Shown one piece after another: positions 1 through 11,535 of a stretch of DNA of 64,000 nucleotides; position 1 is the stretch's first letter; every line of letters begins with the position of its first letter. The position numbers and the translations under genes are program-made. The stretch spans positions 1,860,001-1,924,000 of the forward strand of contig JAAROD010000093.1 in the NCBI GenBank assembly GCA_012274445.1, read 5' to 3'. The DNA comes from Sclerotiophoma versabilis. Lineage: Eukaryota > Ascomycota > Dothideomycetes > Pleosporales > Didymellaceae. Below the pieces are notes generated by a model that was not told the DNA's origin, searched no databases, and was given only the letters and a program-made list of their open reading frames with translations.

Positions 1-1
1 G

Positions 2-1216
2 TACCCTACCAGCCTAATCATGCCTAATGGATCGATTCTCGTTGTGGGTGGTGAAAACGGCTCCAATGGGCCTCCAGTTCCGAACATGGAGATTCTTCCA
101 CGCGTTGGACCACTCAAGCACGCCCAATACTTGCTCGATACCGATCCTAACAACCTGTACCCGTTCCTGGCTGTGCTGCCATCTGGCGGCATCCTAATTC
201 AGTATTACAACGAAGCCCGCATCCTTGACGAGCGATCGCTTGATACAATTAAGATACTGCCAAAGGCTCCTGCCACTGTCAATGATGACAACGGTGGCCG
301 CACATACCCTCTTGAGGGTACCATGGTCCTACTGCCACAGAGGTTCCCTTACACTGAGCCTCTCGAGATACTCGTCTGTGGAGGTGCTGGTATGGCTCCA
401 GCTTGGGGTATAGACAATTGCATTACGACTCAGCCCGATGCACCCAGCCCGGAATGGACGATTGAGCGCATGCCGTCTCGTCGCGTAATGTCTTGTATGA
501 CGACACTACCCGACGGTACTTTTGTTATCCTCAATGGCGCAGAAGAAGGTGTGGCAGGCTTTGGTCTCGCGGATAAATCGAACCTAAATGCGCTCCTCTA
601 CGACTCCAGGAAGCCAAAGCACCACCGCATGAGCATCATGGCCAATACCACCATCGCACGCATGTACCACTCTGAGGCTGTACTTATGGACGATGGCCGT
701 GTCCTTGTTTCCGGGTCCGATCCGGAAGATGGGAAACACCCTCAGGAATACCGCCTGGAGGTCTTCGTTCCTCCTTATCTGACATCGGGCAAGCCTCGCC
801 CTGAGTTCACCATCAACAATAAGGACTGGATCAACGGGGTAGCATACTCATTTACGGTCACTGCAGGAGGATCGGACATGAAAGTCTCACTGCTCGGTTC
901 CGAGGCTAGTACCCATGGTAACTCGATGGGCGCGCGCATCCTTTTCCCTGAATTCCACTGTGACGGGTCCGCTTGCTCTGTTACCGCGCCCCCAGGCCCC
1001 TACGTCGCACCCCCAGGCTGGTACCGCATGTTCGTACTTGCCGATGACGTTCCGTCTCATGCAGCATGGGTCCGTATTGGTGGTGACCCAGGTAGTTTGG
1101 GAGATTGGCCAGACTTTGCGGACTTCAAGCCGCTTCCGGGTGTTGGGCCTGTGAAGGACCTTCTCGCGTCGCCATCATCAGCGACGAAGACTGGAGGTCA
1201 GAAATTCCGCGCCTAA
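2..1216 (+). CDS. Glyoxal/galactose oxidase-like copper-radical oxidase, C-terminal part
   Basis: The reading frame is already open at base 2 and ends at the TAA at 1214-1216, so the 5' end lies outside the window. The visible ~404 residues match the second half of the beta-propeller plus the C-terminal Ig-like domain (DUF1929 type) of the AA5 family. These secreted enzymes oxidise aldehydes or alcohols to acids or aldehydes and release hydrogen peroxide, often to feed peroxidases. The equatorial Tyr-His copper ligand pair is seen in RMYHSEA (about 658-678), and the late His ligand in DVPSHAAW (about 1045-1068). The radical-site tyrosine is probably in the LIQYYNE segment near 200-215. The cross-linked cysteine would lie upstream and cannot be checked. 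Glyoxal oxidase and plain galactose-oxidase-like protein cannot be told apart here. Confidence 0.85.
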   Translation, partial: YPTSLIMPNGSILVVGGENGSNGPPVPNMEILPRVGPLKHAQYLLDTDPNNLYPFLAVLPSGGILIQYYNEARILDERSLDTIKILPKAPATVNDDNGGRTYPLEGTMVLLPQRFPYTEPLEILVCGGAGMAPAWGIDNCITTQPDAPSPEWTIERMPSRRVMSCMTTLPDGTFVILNGAEEGVAGFGLADKSNLNALLYDSRKPKHHRMSIMANTTIARMYHSEAVLMDDGRVLVSGSDPEDGKHPQEYRLEVFVPPYLTSGKPRPEFTINNKDWINGVAYSFTVTAGGSDMKVSLLGSEASTHGNSMGARILFPEFHCDGSACSVTAPPGPYVAPPGWYRMFVLADDVPSHAAWVRIGGDPGSLGDWPDFADFKPLPGVGPVKDLLASPSSATKTGGQKFRA

Positions 1217-2309
1217 CCGTTCTTAGGTCCTATGTTTTGCATATATTCCATAATTATAATCGACATTGAAGAACAACGCAAATTGTGATGGAGTCCGGTT
1301 CATGGTCTGATTTGAACAGCCACTACCTATGGCACTAGCGCTTTCCTTTGTATCTAATTTCATCTTCCCCAACTCTCCCATCAGCATTCACCTCGGCTCA
1401 TCTCTTTCATCTCGTATGTACTACTTGGTGACTGGAGTGTTCTTGCTGCGATAATGTCGTCAACCGGCGATGGATGCGAAGGGCCGCGTCAGCATTCGTG
1501 TTGGGTCCTCAGGGCCGAAATTTGCACCGTGGCCATCACTAGGCTTCTGCTGGCAATCTTAACACTGCGGATCTATACGGGTGTCCCAAAGCATACCAAT
1601 GCGCCAGTAATTTATCAGCGACTGAGCGGCGGCAGAATCAGGACACAGCTCGTCTACCCCAGATCCCCGCAGATCCGGGGTAAACGTTTATTGGTGGGAT
1701 TCCACCGACCACCAACACCATTAAAATTCGATCCCATGGCCGCCATCTGGCAGGGTACGGGTGAAGCGGGAGTACCTGATTAGTCAGTCCCGTGCAATTA
1801 ATGCGGAACACACGTCTCTGATAGATCTCCACAGGTTTGGTCCCCTGCTAGCTGGCAGCCATACAATCGAAGTACCGCGGTAGTGGCATTCTACCCAAGA
1901 CTGACGCGCATATTACTGTCGCGTCATGATGCATCAATGCGACCATCGGTGATAAGTTTTGTGAGTGGAGCTTTGGAGTAGGAATGTTCAGCTGTATTTT
2001 CCAGGGAAATAGAGCTTAGCTTCGTTGTTACCTCATCTATAGGATTTGTAATGAAGACATGTAGAGACAGGCTAGCATTGTATTATGTACATAATTAGGC
2101 TAGATCCGGTGTAATTCACACAGTAGGCTTATTCCGCGTCATCCGAAGAGCACCAATATCGTGACTTCTCCACTCACAAGACTTATCCCGGATACCATAG
2201 TATTATCAAGGAACGGAGAAATTGTGGGATTGCAAAGCGGCCGCTCCGGCCGTGCCGAGCACAATAAAGAAGAACTGCCCACTGTAGTTTGTCTTTGGCT
2301 AGTGACACG
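1217..2309. other. Intergenic region without a supported gene
   Basis: Terminator of the oxidase gene and promoter of the pectinesterase gene. Open frames here (for example 1454-1783) have no recognisable domain or codon pattern. A short GC-rich palindromic stretch lies at about 2237-2256. No further structure was seen. Confidence 0.5.
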
Positions 2310-3311
2310 ATGTTGTTTTCTCTTTCTCTTGTTGCCATTCTGGCCTCGTTGGCAGCTGCTGACAGCAAAAACGAGCGCACTACTCCATCAAAAGGCGCAA
2401 TAGTTGTGGATGCTTCCGGGAAGCTTCAAGGCAGCTACCGGAACATCAGTGCCGCAGTCACTGCCTTAGGCAACACAACATCTGCAAAGACAATCTACAT
2501 CGCGCCTGGAATCTACGCCGAGCAGGTGTACTTCCCGCCTCTCGCTGGTCCACTCACTATACAGGGCTACACTGAAGACGCCCGCTCGTACAAAGACAAC
2601 AAAGTCACCATCACTGGCAACCTCTCTCGCCAAATACCAAGTCTGACCAGCAACGATGCCACCGCGACCGTCCGTCTATGGACTTCAAACGTTAAGCTCT
2701 ACAACTTGAACATCGCCAACACCTTCGGCCAAGCAGCGACGGGTGGTCAAGCACTTGCTCTTAGTGCGCAAAATACCAATCAAGGCTTTTACGGCTGCAG
2801 CTTCACTGGCTATCAAGATACCATTTACGCCAACGAGGGGCGCCAGATCTACGCTAAGAGCTTCATAAATGGAGCCGTGGATTTCGTTTTTGGTCTGCGA
2901 GCGTCTGCCTGGTTTGACAATGTCGATATCGAGACTATTGGGACAGGGTTCATCACAGCGAACGGTCGCGATGCAGCAAATAACACCAGCATCTACGTCT
3001 TCAACCAAGCGAACGTCCAGGGCACAAGTGGCGCAAATTCGACGTACCTGGGCCGCCCTTGGCGTCAGTGGAGTCGTGTGATCTTTCAAAAAAGCTACTT
3101 GAGTAATGTAGTTCGACCTCAAGGATGGTCAAGATGGGATGCTGTACAGCCTTTGGACAACGTGGTGTATGAAGAATATAAGAATTATGGGCCTGGCGCG
3201 GGTGGACCGAGAGCGAACTTCAGCTCGCAGCTTGTCGAGCCGATCCAAATGGAGGATTTGTTTGGGCGCAACTTTGAAAAGGAAGCTTGGGTGGACACAA
3301 ACTATTTGTAG
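2310..3311 (+). CDS. Secreted pectin methylesterase (CE8)
   Basis: Removes methyl esters from homogalacturonan outside the cell, exposing pectin to pectate lyases and polygalacturonases. Single exon, 333 residues. I chose the ATG at 2310 rather than 2289 because it opens directly with a hydrophobic signal peptide (MLFSLSLVAILASLAAA). The family motifs come in order: GIYAEQVY, GGQALAL (first catalytic Gln), GYQDTIY (second Gln and first catalytic Asp), VDFVFG (second Asp) and YLGRPW (Arg). All catalytic residues are present, so an active enzyme is expected. The length is normal for a fungal pectinesterase without extra modules. Several N-glycosylation sequons fit secretion. Its neighbours do not form an obvious pectin cluster. 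Confidence 0.95.
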   Translation: MLFSLSLVAILASLAAADSKNERTTPSKGAIVVDASGKLQGSYRNISAAVTALGNTTSAKTIYIAPGIYAEQVYFPPLAGPLTIQGYTEDARSYKDNKVTITGNLSRQIPSLTSNDATATVRLWTSNVKLYNLNIANTFGQAATGGQALALSAQNTNQGFYGCSFTGYQDTIYANEGRQIYAKSFINGAVDFVFGLRASAWFDNVDIETIGTGFITANGRDAANNTSIYVFNQANVQGTSGANSTYLGRPWRQWSRVIFQKSYLSNVVRPQGWSRWDAVQPLDNVVYEEYKNYGPGAGGPRANFSSQLVEPIQMEDLFGRNFEKEAWVDTNYL

Positions 3312-6300
3312 TTCAACAAGAAATTAGTTGCAGAAAGCCATCGCTCAAAGAAATATTGACCAGAACTTACTGTCGCACAAAAAGTAGGAAGTGAGTAAAG
3401 GCACGATTTCTGAAGATAGTCACATGTAATTTATGCAAGCCCTGTTGTCATTTGAGAAGGCAGATGACTACAAACTACTTCGTTCATGAGCAGCTAGCCG
3501 TCTAAACCTGCTGAATCCCTTCAGCGTTTGTTGGGAGAGACAATACCTCGCACCTGCTAAAATTAAATTCCTACGCGATATCATCGCTTGTACCCAATAG
3601 GACCCATGCCTCGGCGCAACTGTCCGAATCCAACACGCATGACCTATCCGTCATAGTCCGTCCTTTGGCCTGGTTGGCCACTAGGAGCTACCCGCGGTGA
3701 TCTACCCATTTCCTTGGTTCTCTGCTAAGCAAATGTGGTCCCCACAAGTTTGGGTCAAACTCGTTGACCATTGGGTGCTGCCCAGCATCAGACTTTGAGC
3801 CGGGGATGGGATGGTGGTACGGCAATTAGCTGACAATGACTGCTCATAGAAGACCTTTCACTGCATATTTTCCAATCAAGCCCATGATCACTGATTGTTG
3901 GGACTTTCGTTGACTGCTTTCATGACTGCGAGATCTTAATCGCACAGGCGATGGTCAATACCTGGAGAATTCAAAGCATACCAGAGTGGGGTTTTTATCG
4001 TGCTCAACTTGAAGCTTGTATCATGGAAGCTTGTGCATTGGTGTGGAGACTATTTTCTAGGTGACAATGAGCACCACTCTTGACTCTCTGTATGACGCAC
4101 TCAGACTCATCGCTCCGAACTGGTCTGAACGGTCTGGATCGTGAGGACACACGTAGCCTCCACTCTGATGCTTCTCGTACAGCCTCCGCAGACCACGATA
4201 GAGTGCAGCGATAGTCTTGAACCTTTCCGCGTTAATGCCAACTATAGTCGATTCAGTCATAGTTCTTAAATGCAAACATGTAAAGTGATTAACAACTACT
4301 CTTGGAATGCGCAAATTAAGCATCCACATCGACGGGTCCACACCTTCTTTGGTTGCAATGAGGTAGCTTTGGTGGGTCCTTCCGGGAGTGTGAAGGTCGA
4401 AGAGATCCAAATCATTGACATCAAGCTTCAATAATAGCCCTAGAAATTTAGGTAGTGTTATTGAGCTTCTTGGCCCATATAACCGTGGGTTTCCTCACAA
4501 CCTCACTTAGATTCAACGGCCGTGATTTTGGCAAGCCTATCCAAAGTAGCACCTTTCGGTACGCCGCGACTGCGTAAGTGGCACACGTTAAGAACGAGCA
4601 GAAACGTGTTTGGATTCCATCGTTATGCCTGGATTTGGAACTTCCTATCTTCCTGATCACGAACAAGTTCTGGACCGTCACTGCCAGCCAAGGCGCGCTT
4701 GAACCAGGGCGATGCAAGCTTCGGACAGCATGATGAAACACTACACTCGACCTTTACGTCTCAAGGTCAGGACTCGGCTTCACCGTGAAGTTTGAAGGCC
4801 TTTAGCTTGCCAATTATCGATACAATTTGGATTGCTGAGCTCTTATACCTTCCGCGCGCTCGACTTCAGCTGACGATTCCCAATGCGCGAACTGCTCAGA
4901 CGCATTCGCCAAAGTGATAGCCGCGTTCGCCTCCCGATCAATCTCGTATACAGTGGGTGTCACTGTGGGGGGCGATGCGTGATATATACAATGACTTGGT
5001 ACTTGTTTATTCGTATCAGTTGGCGGATCCTACGTGGAAAAGGATGGATACACGTCTCTATCTTGTTGAACAAAAACACTATACCTCTAGGCGATTGGAA
5101 ACTCAAAAGACAGTAACAGTTGTTGAGAGCAGTTGCTGGGCTGTGCGTGCACAGGGCAGCACGCTCTTCGATTTCCCAGGTTCGCTCCTCTCTCTGATGT
5201 TCGCCACACCACCGACGGCCTGTACCACATGCTTTTACACTCCAACTCTTTTTTCCACAAGATTTGTCACTTCTCAAGTGTCTGGATAAGCCTCTGGACA
5301 TAGGTAGCCACATTACACAATGAATCGGCCTTCACCTGACAGCTTTCAGCTGACCGATGCATTAGCTTGTCCTGCATGTTCAGCAATCCATCCGTCGTCT
5401 CAACGCTTGATGTGCAAGCGTCAACACGGGAAAGAAGTATTCTAGTCACTCTGTGTCTGGACACGTCGTTAGGATGTCGATATTCACGATCTGAAGACGT
5501 ACTTACGTCTGCACTATAGCCATGGATTGCGCTGTGGCTTATACCCATCTAGTAGCGATCCATCTGAAACAGGCACATCTTTTTTACGTCGGCTCTCTCC
5601 CGCCTGTGCCGCTTGTATCAACATTGTCAGTCGTGAAACGATGGTCAACGCTCAGCTACTTGGCCCGATTCAGGCGTCCCCGGCCAAAGGAGCAGCCCTA
5701 CACCTTGCAAATCATACTGCTGCTACTGAACTGAACGCCTTGATCGGCTTGTACATGCTTCTCGAGACGTCGCATAACGACATCATACGATCGCATGCCG
5801 CGGAGGTACATCGCTGGTCGACAAGTCACTTGACCATGAGCCCTGCAGCGGCGACTGGGCAGCCGAGTTGTCGTCAGGGAGGCCGAATGTACCCGTATGA
5901 CAATATCTCGAGAGCAGCTGGGCAAGCAAGTACATGTGGACTCCTTGCTTGGGCTCTATAGCTTTGTTACAGCCCTCGGATACGCACTCTGTGTCCATAC
6001 AAGGGCGGCCAGCCACAGTACTTTTACTGTCACAACAGCACCGTCACAACCCCCACTCTGCACAAGGTTGACGCAGCGAACGAGGCGTTGCGTTCGTTGG
6101 GGCCAAGGATGTACGAAGTAGAGCGCGTTCACGTCAAGCGGCAGGAGACCATTGTTTCTAGTGCATTCCGAACCAGACCTGGCTTGGGACGAAGTATTTT
6201 CTGTCTGTACTTTTGAGCGGCGAGAACAAGCTGAGGGGCTTGTGCGACTACAGGAATGAGCGACTCGCTTGACAGCACTTCTTAGGGATGTTTCGCAACT

Positions 6301-7281
6301 CAGAACCAACCCCCTTTCAATGGGTTGTCGAAGATTCATGGCACTGTATCTGACGAAAAGCCAACCTTGTCGCGCGCCTTGCGGGTTGTGGGTCTGCGGG
6401 GCCTCCCGCCTAAGTTTCTCTTTTCTGGGAAAATTTGGTTCGCTCCGAGGGCGCGGTCACACGCAGTTCTGTACTACTCTATCCCAAAGTCGTGCTCTCT
6501 CTTACTGCAACACTTATCGTTCGACAGTGATCGCAGCAGGATTCACGATGGTAGACCTAATGTGGCGTTCTGAGAGGCTGAAAACGTGGATACTGATACT
6601 TGTGGCAACTAATGTTTCGAAGCAACCTGTCAAAACAACGGCCATGAACGGCATTCTGGACGCATCGTCGAACATCCTGGAGCTGCAATGCATGAAACCC
6701 GCATACGCGTTTTCTGTCCTCAATTTTGCGATTTTGAGATTTTGAATATGGAAGAATTCCGTGCATACGATCAGCGGTTATGCGATCGACGTTAAGAGGT
6801 GAGTCCACGTTGCAGCACGAGACATGCACAAGAGAAGCATATTGCGGACTGAGATCGCGATGGTGCGCAAAAAAAGATTTCGATCCTAGAGGCTAGCCTC
6901 TATGGAAAGTCGACAGGATGACGCTTTGTGATACCGTCCTCCGTTTGCTTCACATTCCACTCGCTACGTTCATAACGAAATTGCGAAGCCCTGCAGTGGG
7001 AACGTCTTCCCTATTGGTACGAGCTGGGTCAGCAGATGAGCCCGCGCAGACCTAGCGAACATCATCCACACCCCCGGACAGCAGCACGATCTGCTCAGGC
7101 TTGTACGGCGATCCCCTGGCCGAGTCGCACAGGCACTTACGAGTCATCCTTGCTCAGACTCCTTACATGTGAGCAAACGCATATAATGCTGTCTCTTATC
7201 CGAGCTGTTCAGTGCATTGCACAGCTTCGACAGTAGCATTGTTTTGAGCTCGACATTCATCTTTACTCTCAGCAGCTCACC
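3312..7281. other. Gene-poor stretch of about 4 kb
   Basis: No convincing gene was found. The longest frames are 4057-4431 on the minus strand (124 codons) and 5527-5961 on the plus strand (144 codons). Neither shows a known domain, signal peptide or spliced extension. Base composition is ordinary, not AT-rich, so this is not an obvious RIP island. The last 300 bases should hold the aquaporin promoter. A short orphan gene cannot be excluded. Confidence 0.4.
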
Positions 7282-8293
7282 ATGACCGTCCGAAGCAAGC
7301 ACAGTCTCATGTCTTTCATGACAGGGAAAGAGACAGCGGCCGAAAAATACAATAGCAGGGACCCAACTCTGCCCGTCCACGAGCCCTCATCCGCACCTCC
7401 ATCTGAAGCGGCACCTAAGGAGCACAGCCCTGTTCGCAGAGAAATATCAGCTTTCCTAGGAGAACTGATCGGAACTTTCATGTTCTTGTTCCTTGCTTTC
7501 ACTGGGACACAAATTGCGCTCAACGCTGCCGGCACACAGCAACTCACATCGGTACGCCAGCGCATGAGAGCTGAGACGCGGCGCTAATGCTATATAGTCT
7601 GACACCCCGGCACCTGATGTCTCGAAACTTATCTACATCGCGTTCTCTTTCGGTGTATCTCTTGCCATCAATGTTGCAATCTTTGCGGATATCAGCGGTG
7701 GAAAGTTCAATCCTGCAGTATGTTCAGCCGAGTACTTTGTGCACCTCTCAACTCCATTCGATTTCACACTGCCTCCAGCTGTGTAAACGAACAGGGTATT
7801 AAAACAGGGTATGACCGGAGCTAATTTGTCTATTCAGGTAACAACTGCGCTCTTCCTTACTGGCAAGATTACTTGGTACCGCGCTATGCTAACGATCATC
7901 TCCCAGATGATTGCTGGTATGGCAGCTGCTGGCTTCGTGAGCGGCCTGCTGCCAGGCCCACTCATCATAGCCACTACCCTCGATCCATCGATGTCGATTG
8001 CCCGTGGCCTGTTCTTAGAGTGTTTTGTCACTGCCCAACTCGTGCTAACCATCCTTATGCTCAAAGGTGGAGCAGCCAAGCCGATGTACATTGGTTTCTC
8101 GCTATTCATTGCCGAGATGTGCAGTGTCTTCTTCACTGGTGGTAGTCTCAACCCTGCACGCAGCTTTGGTCCAGCCGTTGTTGTGGGCTTTCCGAGCTAC
8201 CATTGGATCTACTGGGTCGGCCCGCTCTTGGGCGCAACTCTCGCTAGTGGTGCATACGCACTGATCAAGTGGGTGCGACAAGAGCAGGAATGA
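7282..8293 (+). CDS. Aquaporin (MIP family), three exons
   Basis: Water or small-solute channel, likely in the plasma membrane. Exons 7282-7551, 7598-7717 and 7838-8293 give 281 residues. Both introns are phase 0 and canonical (gtacgc...atatag; gtatgt...attcag). The first half-helix signature, SGGKFNPA, sits exactly at the end of exon 2. The second, GGSLNPARSFGPA, is in exon 3, with the Arg that usually lines the selectivity filter. Membrane segments are visible at GELIGTFMFLFLAF, IYIAFSFGVSLAI, the stretch following the second intron, and WIYWVGPLLGATLASGAYAL. A hydrophilic N-tail of about 55 residues precedes the pore, as in many fungal aquaporins. Both NPA boxes are intact and spacing is short, so an orthodox aquaporin is favoured over an aquaglyceroporin. 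Confidence 0.93.
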
Positions 8294-9492
8294 TGAAACA
8301 GGAAAAGAAGACGCACAACTAAACACACACCATCATTTGAACCCTGTAACGGGACAACAGAGCTAGACAGCATTGCCAAACATCATCCAACGAACGGGGA
8401 CTCTCAGAGGAGAGAGTGTGGTATATTTTCTCAAAGTTTCATTGTCGGTATCGCAGTTTCTTTACACTGGAACAGCCATGACGGTATTTCGAAGATCATT
8501 GGTTTCTGCTGCATCATCGCGATGTGCTTTACTACACTACTCTGCGTTAAAACAAGCGAGACAGGGATTCTAGAGCCGTATTGCGGGGACCAGTAGGCAG
8601 ATAGGATTGAGCTGGAGGAATGTAAGATGGGTGTGTACTTACAGCGATCTCGGCCATATACCAGGTCACTGGGTCACAGTCGAGTAAGGGGCCAATTAGA
8701 TGGCAGTTGGATGTAGGGGTGTTATCTCTACCATTTCCTAAGTCTTGATGAATTAATGAACATTCAACAACTTCCAAACACATCTGTGCTCTGCTCTCTT
8801 CGTAGCGGATACTGGTGAAAATAAAGATAGGCAAGTCTCACATGGGCCCACCCGTCAGGTGTCAGAGGGTGTCAACAGTCCGCCAGACGATCCGGGCGAC
8901 AGTCTAACGGTCTGTCCCTAGCGACTCAGATTCTCATCCAAAAGCTTTGACGTGGTCAAAATCTCCGAGCCATGCACTTGGTGCGTTCATGTGAGACATC
9001 TCGAGCCCCCCTGGGAGCCAAGAGACGTTGTGTACCACCACCGGAAGTCCAGATTGAGCTGGATGCATATTGCATGTGCTTCACAAAACTGCACGACATC
9101 TGCTAGCCAATATTCTCTAAACAAGTGTGTCCGTCGTGCTACGGCTCGTTAACATAGGCTAAGAACGCATTCAAGACTTAAAGTCGCATTTCCACGAAAC
9201 AAGCTCCAAAAGACCCTAGACCGCATTTGGAGGCAGCCTTCCGCCAATACTGATCATAGGATTGATGGTTTCTGGTCAGCCACTTGCTAAAACACTTGGT
9301 TCTCCCTAGATGTTCCGATCGATCAGTGCCATACACCTCTTCAGTAGCCAGGATACGTTGTGTCGCACTGCATTGCATTTTCTCGTCGGTCTGAGAAGTC
9401 CGCATTGCATCCGGAGGTTACGTGACTGGCATGCCGAACAAAATCAGTATTGTCTTAGCGGTAATGGAAAAAGTTGCACAATGCTCTTGTGC
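8294..9492. other. Intergenic region, nothing supported
   Basis: Downstream of the aquaporin. The minus-strand frame 8547-8834 and the plus frame 8952-9152 have no domain, signal peptide or splice-extended partner. No repeat was noticed. Confidence 0.4.
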
Positions 9493-10421
9493 TTATACCG
9501 CGCCAAGCGACAAGCAGCAGTCTTTCAACGACCGTGTTAGCCTACGACTTCCCTGGTGTGACAAAATCAACGTCATGGCCGAGGAAAGTTTCGAAGATAC
9601 GGAGAATGCCTTACGAACATGCCTGTTAGGACAGCTAACCATAGTAATTGACCCCGTCCTGTAGTAGCCCTCTATTCCGACGTGTTTGCGCGTGAAGTCT
9701 ACGCAAAGCTCTGCAGCGTTTGGGTTGGCTCCACTCTGCAGTGTCGCGTGTGCAAGTAGATAATCTCCATTCTTCACTGCTAGCTCCAGGATCTTTTCGG
9801 GTGATTATCACTTGGAAGTACGATCAACACAATCTTCAGAAGGCTGAGCAGCATGTTTGATCGGCGATCTACCTTAGTAGCGGCCAAATGCGTGCTTAGA
9901 GTCTCTTCCTCTCAATGATTGACCTACGCAGACGATAAAGCTAGCCACGTTGACATGCAGATGGCATGTGGATGACATGCAGCGGCGATCGTTGGTGCTC
10001 AGCATACTCCTTGACGAAAGACTTGTGATCGCGCTCGTCCAGCTCGGCACCGGCGGCGAGAAGAAGCTGCACGGCTTCAAAGTTGCCACCTGCTATCGTG
10101 TCACTTATCGGATATATTGTCTTCGTCACCGTGCACATCGAAACACTATCACCGGAACAATTGCATGGTTGAGATGCGTCCTTGTAGTGCGTCATACTCG
10201 AGCAAAAAATATCTGAGTTCCTCGGTATAAGGTACTCAGCAAGCAAGGAGCGCCTTCATGAATCCTATGTAGTTTTCGTGGACAACTACCTTTACAAGTC
10301 CAACCCGTTCTTCAGCAGAGGTACTGTGATAGGCCACTTCAATGAAACTCTTGTTGCCTCTGAGTACCGCGTGCTCTGACAGGTGCCGATATTTAGAAAC
10401 ACAATTAGTCTCTTCCGCCAC
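9493..10421 (-). pseudogene. Decayed ankyrin-repeat gene
   Basis: Reading the minus strand from 10421 to 9493, ankyrin-like pieces appear in separate frames broken by stops. One is a helix-loop piece ending YIGFMKALLA (near 10240-10270). A second reads AGGNFEAVQLLLAAGAELDE followed by RSPLHV (near 9960-10080). A third reads ILELAVKNGDYLLAHATLQSGANPN (near 9710-9790). The order and spacing fit successive repeats of one gene. No set of GT-AG introns that I could find joins the frames, so it is called a pseudogene. An alternative is a divergent multi-intron gene. Function cannot be assigned beyond the repeat type. Confidence 0.5.
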
Positions 10422-11210
10422 ATCTCAATTTTACTTGTCGTAGGATTGCTGTAAGATATTTCGCTTACATCAAGGCGATTACAGGAAAAGCTATCATTGT
10501 GAGGCTGCTAAGTTATTCAAACGTGAACTGAGGCGAAACTTTCCGTTTGAACACTTTTTAGAAAAAGCAATGCTGTGGTCATGCGTTGCAACTTGGTACT
10601 ATACTACAGTTGTTCTTAGGAAGGAATGTTAAATCAATCAGTCCCAGCAACAGTCCCAGCAGCAAAAATGTATTCCGCAGCATTCATCTTAAAATATCTT
10701 GAACTGCAGCGGGACGACCGACAGCTAACGCAATCCTGAATTAACACGACGATAAAGATGAAAATTTCTATAGATCATGGCAAGCTAGAATCGACTTGCA
10801 ACTCTAGCATCAGAATACAGTAAGAGCAAGAACGAGAGGCAAGATTTGCACACCACAACTAGTGAGTTTCAGCGATGGGTTCGTCACTAAGCCAATCTGC
10901 AGCGTGCATTGATCAAAGCCATCACACGATGCTTAGAGCAAGTCATTTTCCAGTAATGAGGAAGTGTAACGGAGGAGTTCTTCTAAAGTTAGTTGATACC
11001 CTGAAACCAAGCTACTTACTGACTCCAATGTGTCACTTGATAGTAAGTCCACGAATTTGATTATCTGGAAACCACTGTGTGCTTTTTTTGTGCTAATGGC
11101 AGTACGTCTTGCCTGTTTCCTTGAACTCAATTCGATTGGTGAATTGTGATGGAAATCTGGATATGGACCAGTGCGATGCTAGGCTGGAATGGGTTTAACG
11201 TCGGCTATTT
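10422..11210. other. Intergenic region, nothing supported
   Basis: No coding signal seen on either strand; small frames (10875-11060 plus, 10933-11130 minus) overlap each other and look random. Confidence 0.4.
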
Positions 11211-11216
11211 GACGTA

Positions 11217-11376
11217 GAAGCTTCGAGCCGATTCCCCAAGCATCTCGCAACATCACAAAGCAACGCGAAACGCCTCCATCCTTCTAGCACCATCTGTCTT
11301 CTTACGGAAACCGCCTTTCTAATCAAAGATTCGCAATCAGATTGCTGCCTATAGTACGGCCATTATGGATATAAAA
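11217..11376 (+). promoter_or_regulatory. Putative heat-shock-type promoter of the Hsp20 gene
   Basis: A palindromic GAAGCTTC at 11217-11224 matches two inverted nGAAn units of a heat-shock element, with weaker half-sites just downstream (TTC at 11232-11234). A TATAAAA box lies at 11370-11376, about 160 bases before the ATG, leaving a leader of roughly 130 bases. Heat-shock control is inferred from the gene family and this weak element; only two good units are seen. Confidence 0.4.
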
Positions 11377-11535
11377 TCCTTGCACGCGGCTTCTCTAGGG
11401 CCCATCATCAGTTCAAAAGATCTTCAACACTACACTCGATCTACCATATCTCCAGCTTCCTTTAAGCCTCACTAAGTCTTCGAAATAATCTTTACACACT
11501 ATCAAGTACTGCCTACACCATTTAACACACCAACA

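Noticed and set aside
5527..5961. 144-codon plus-strand frame
   Set aside because: No signal peptide, domain or splice-extended partner, and it overlaps other frames of similar size.
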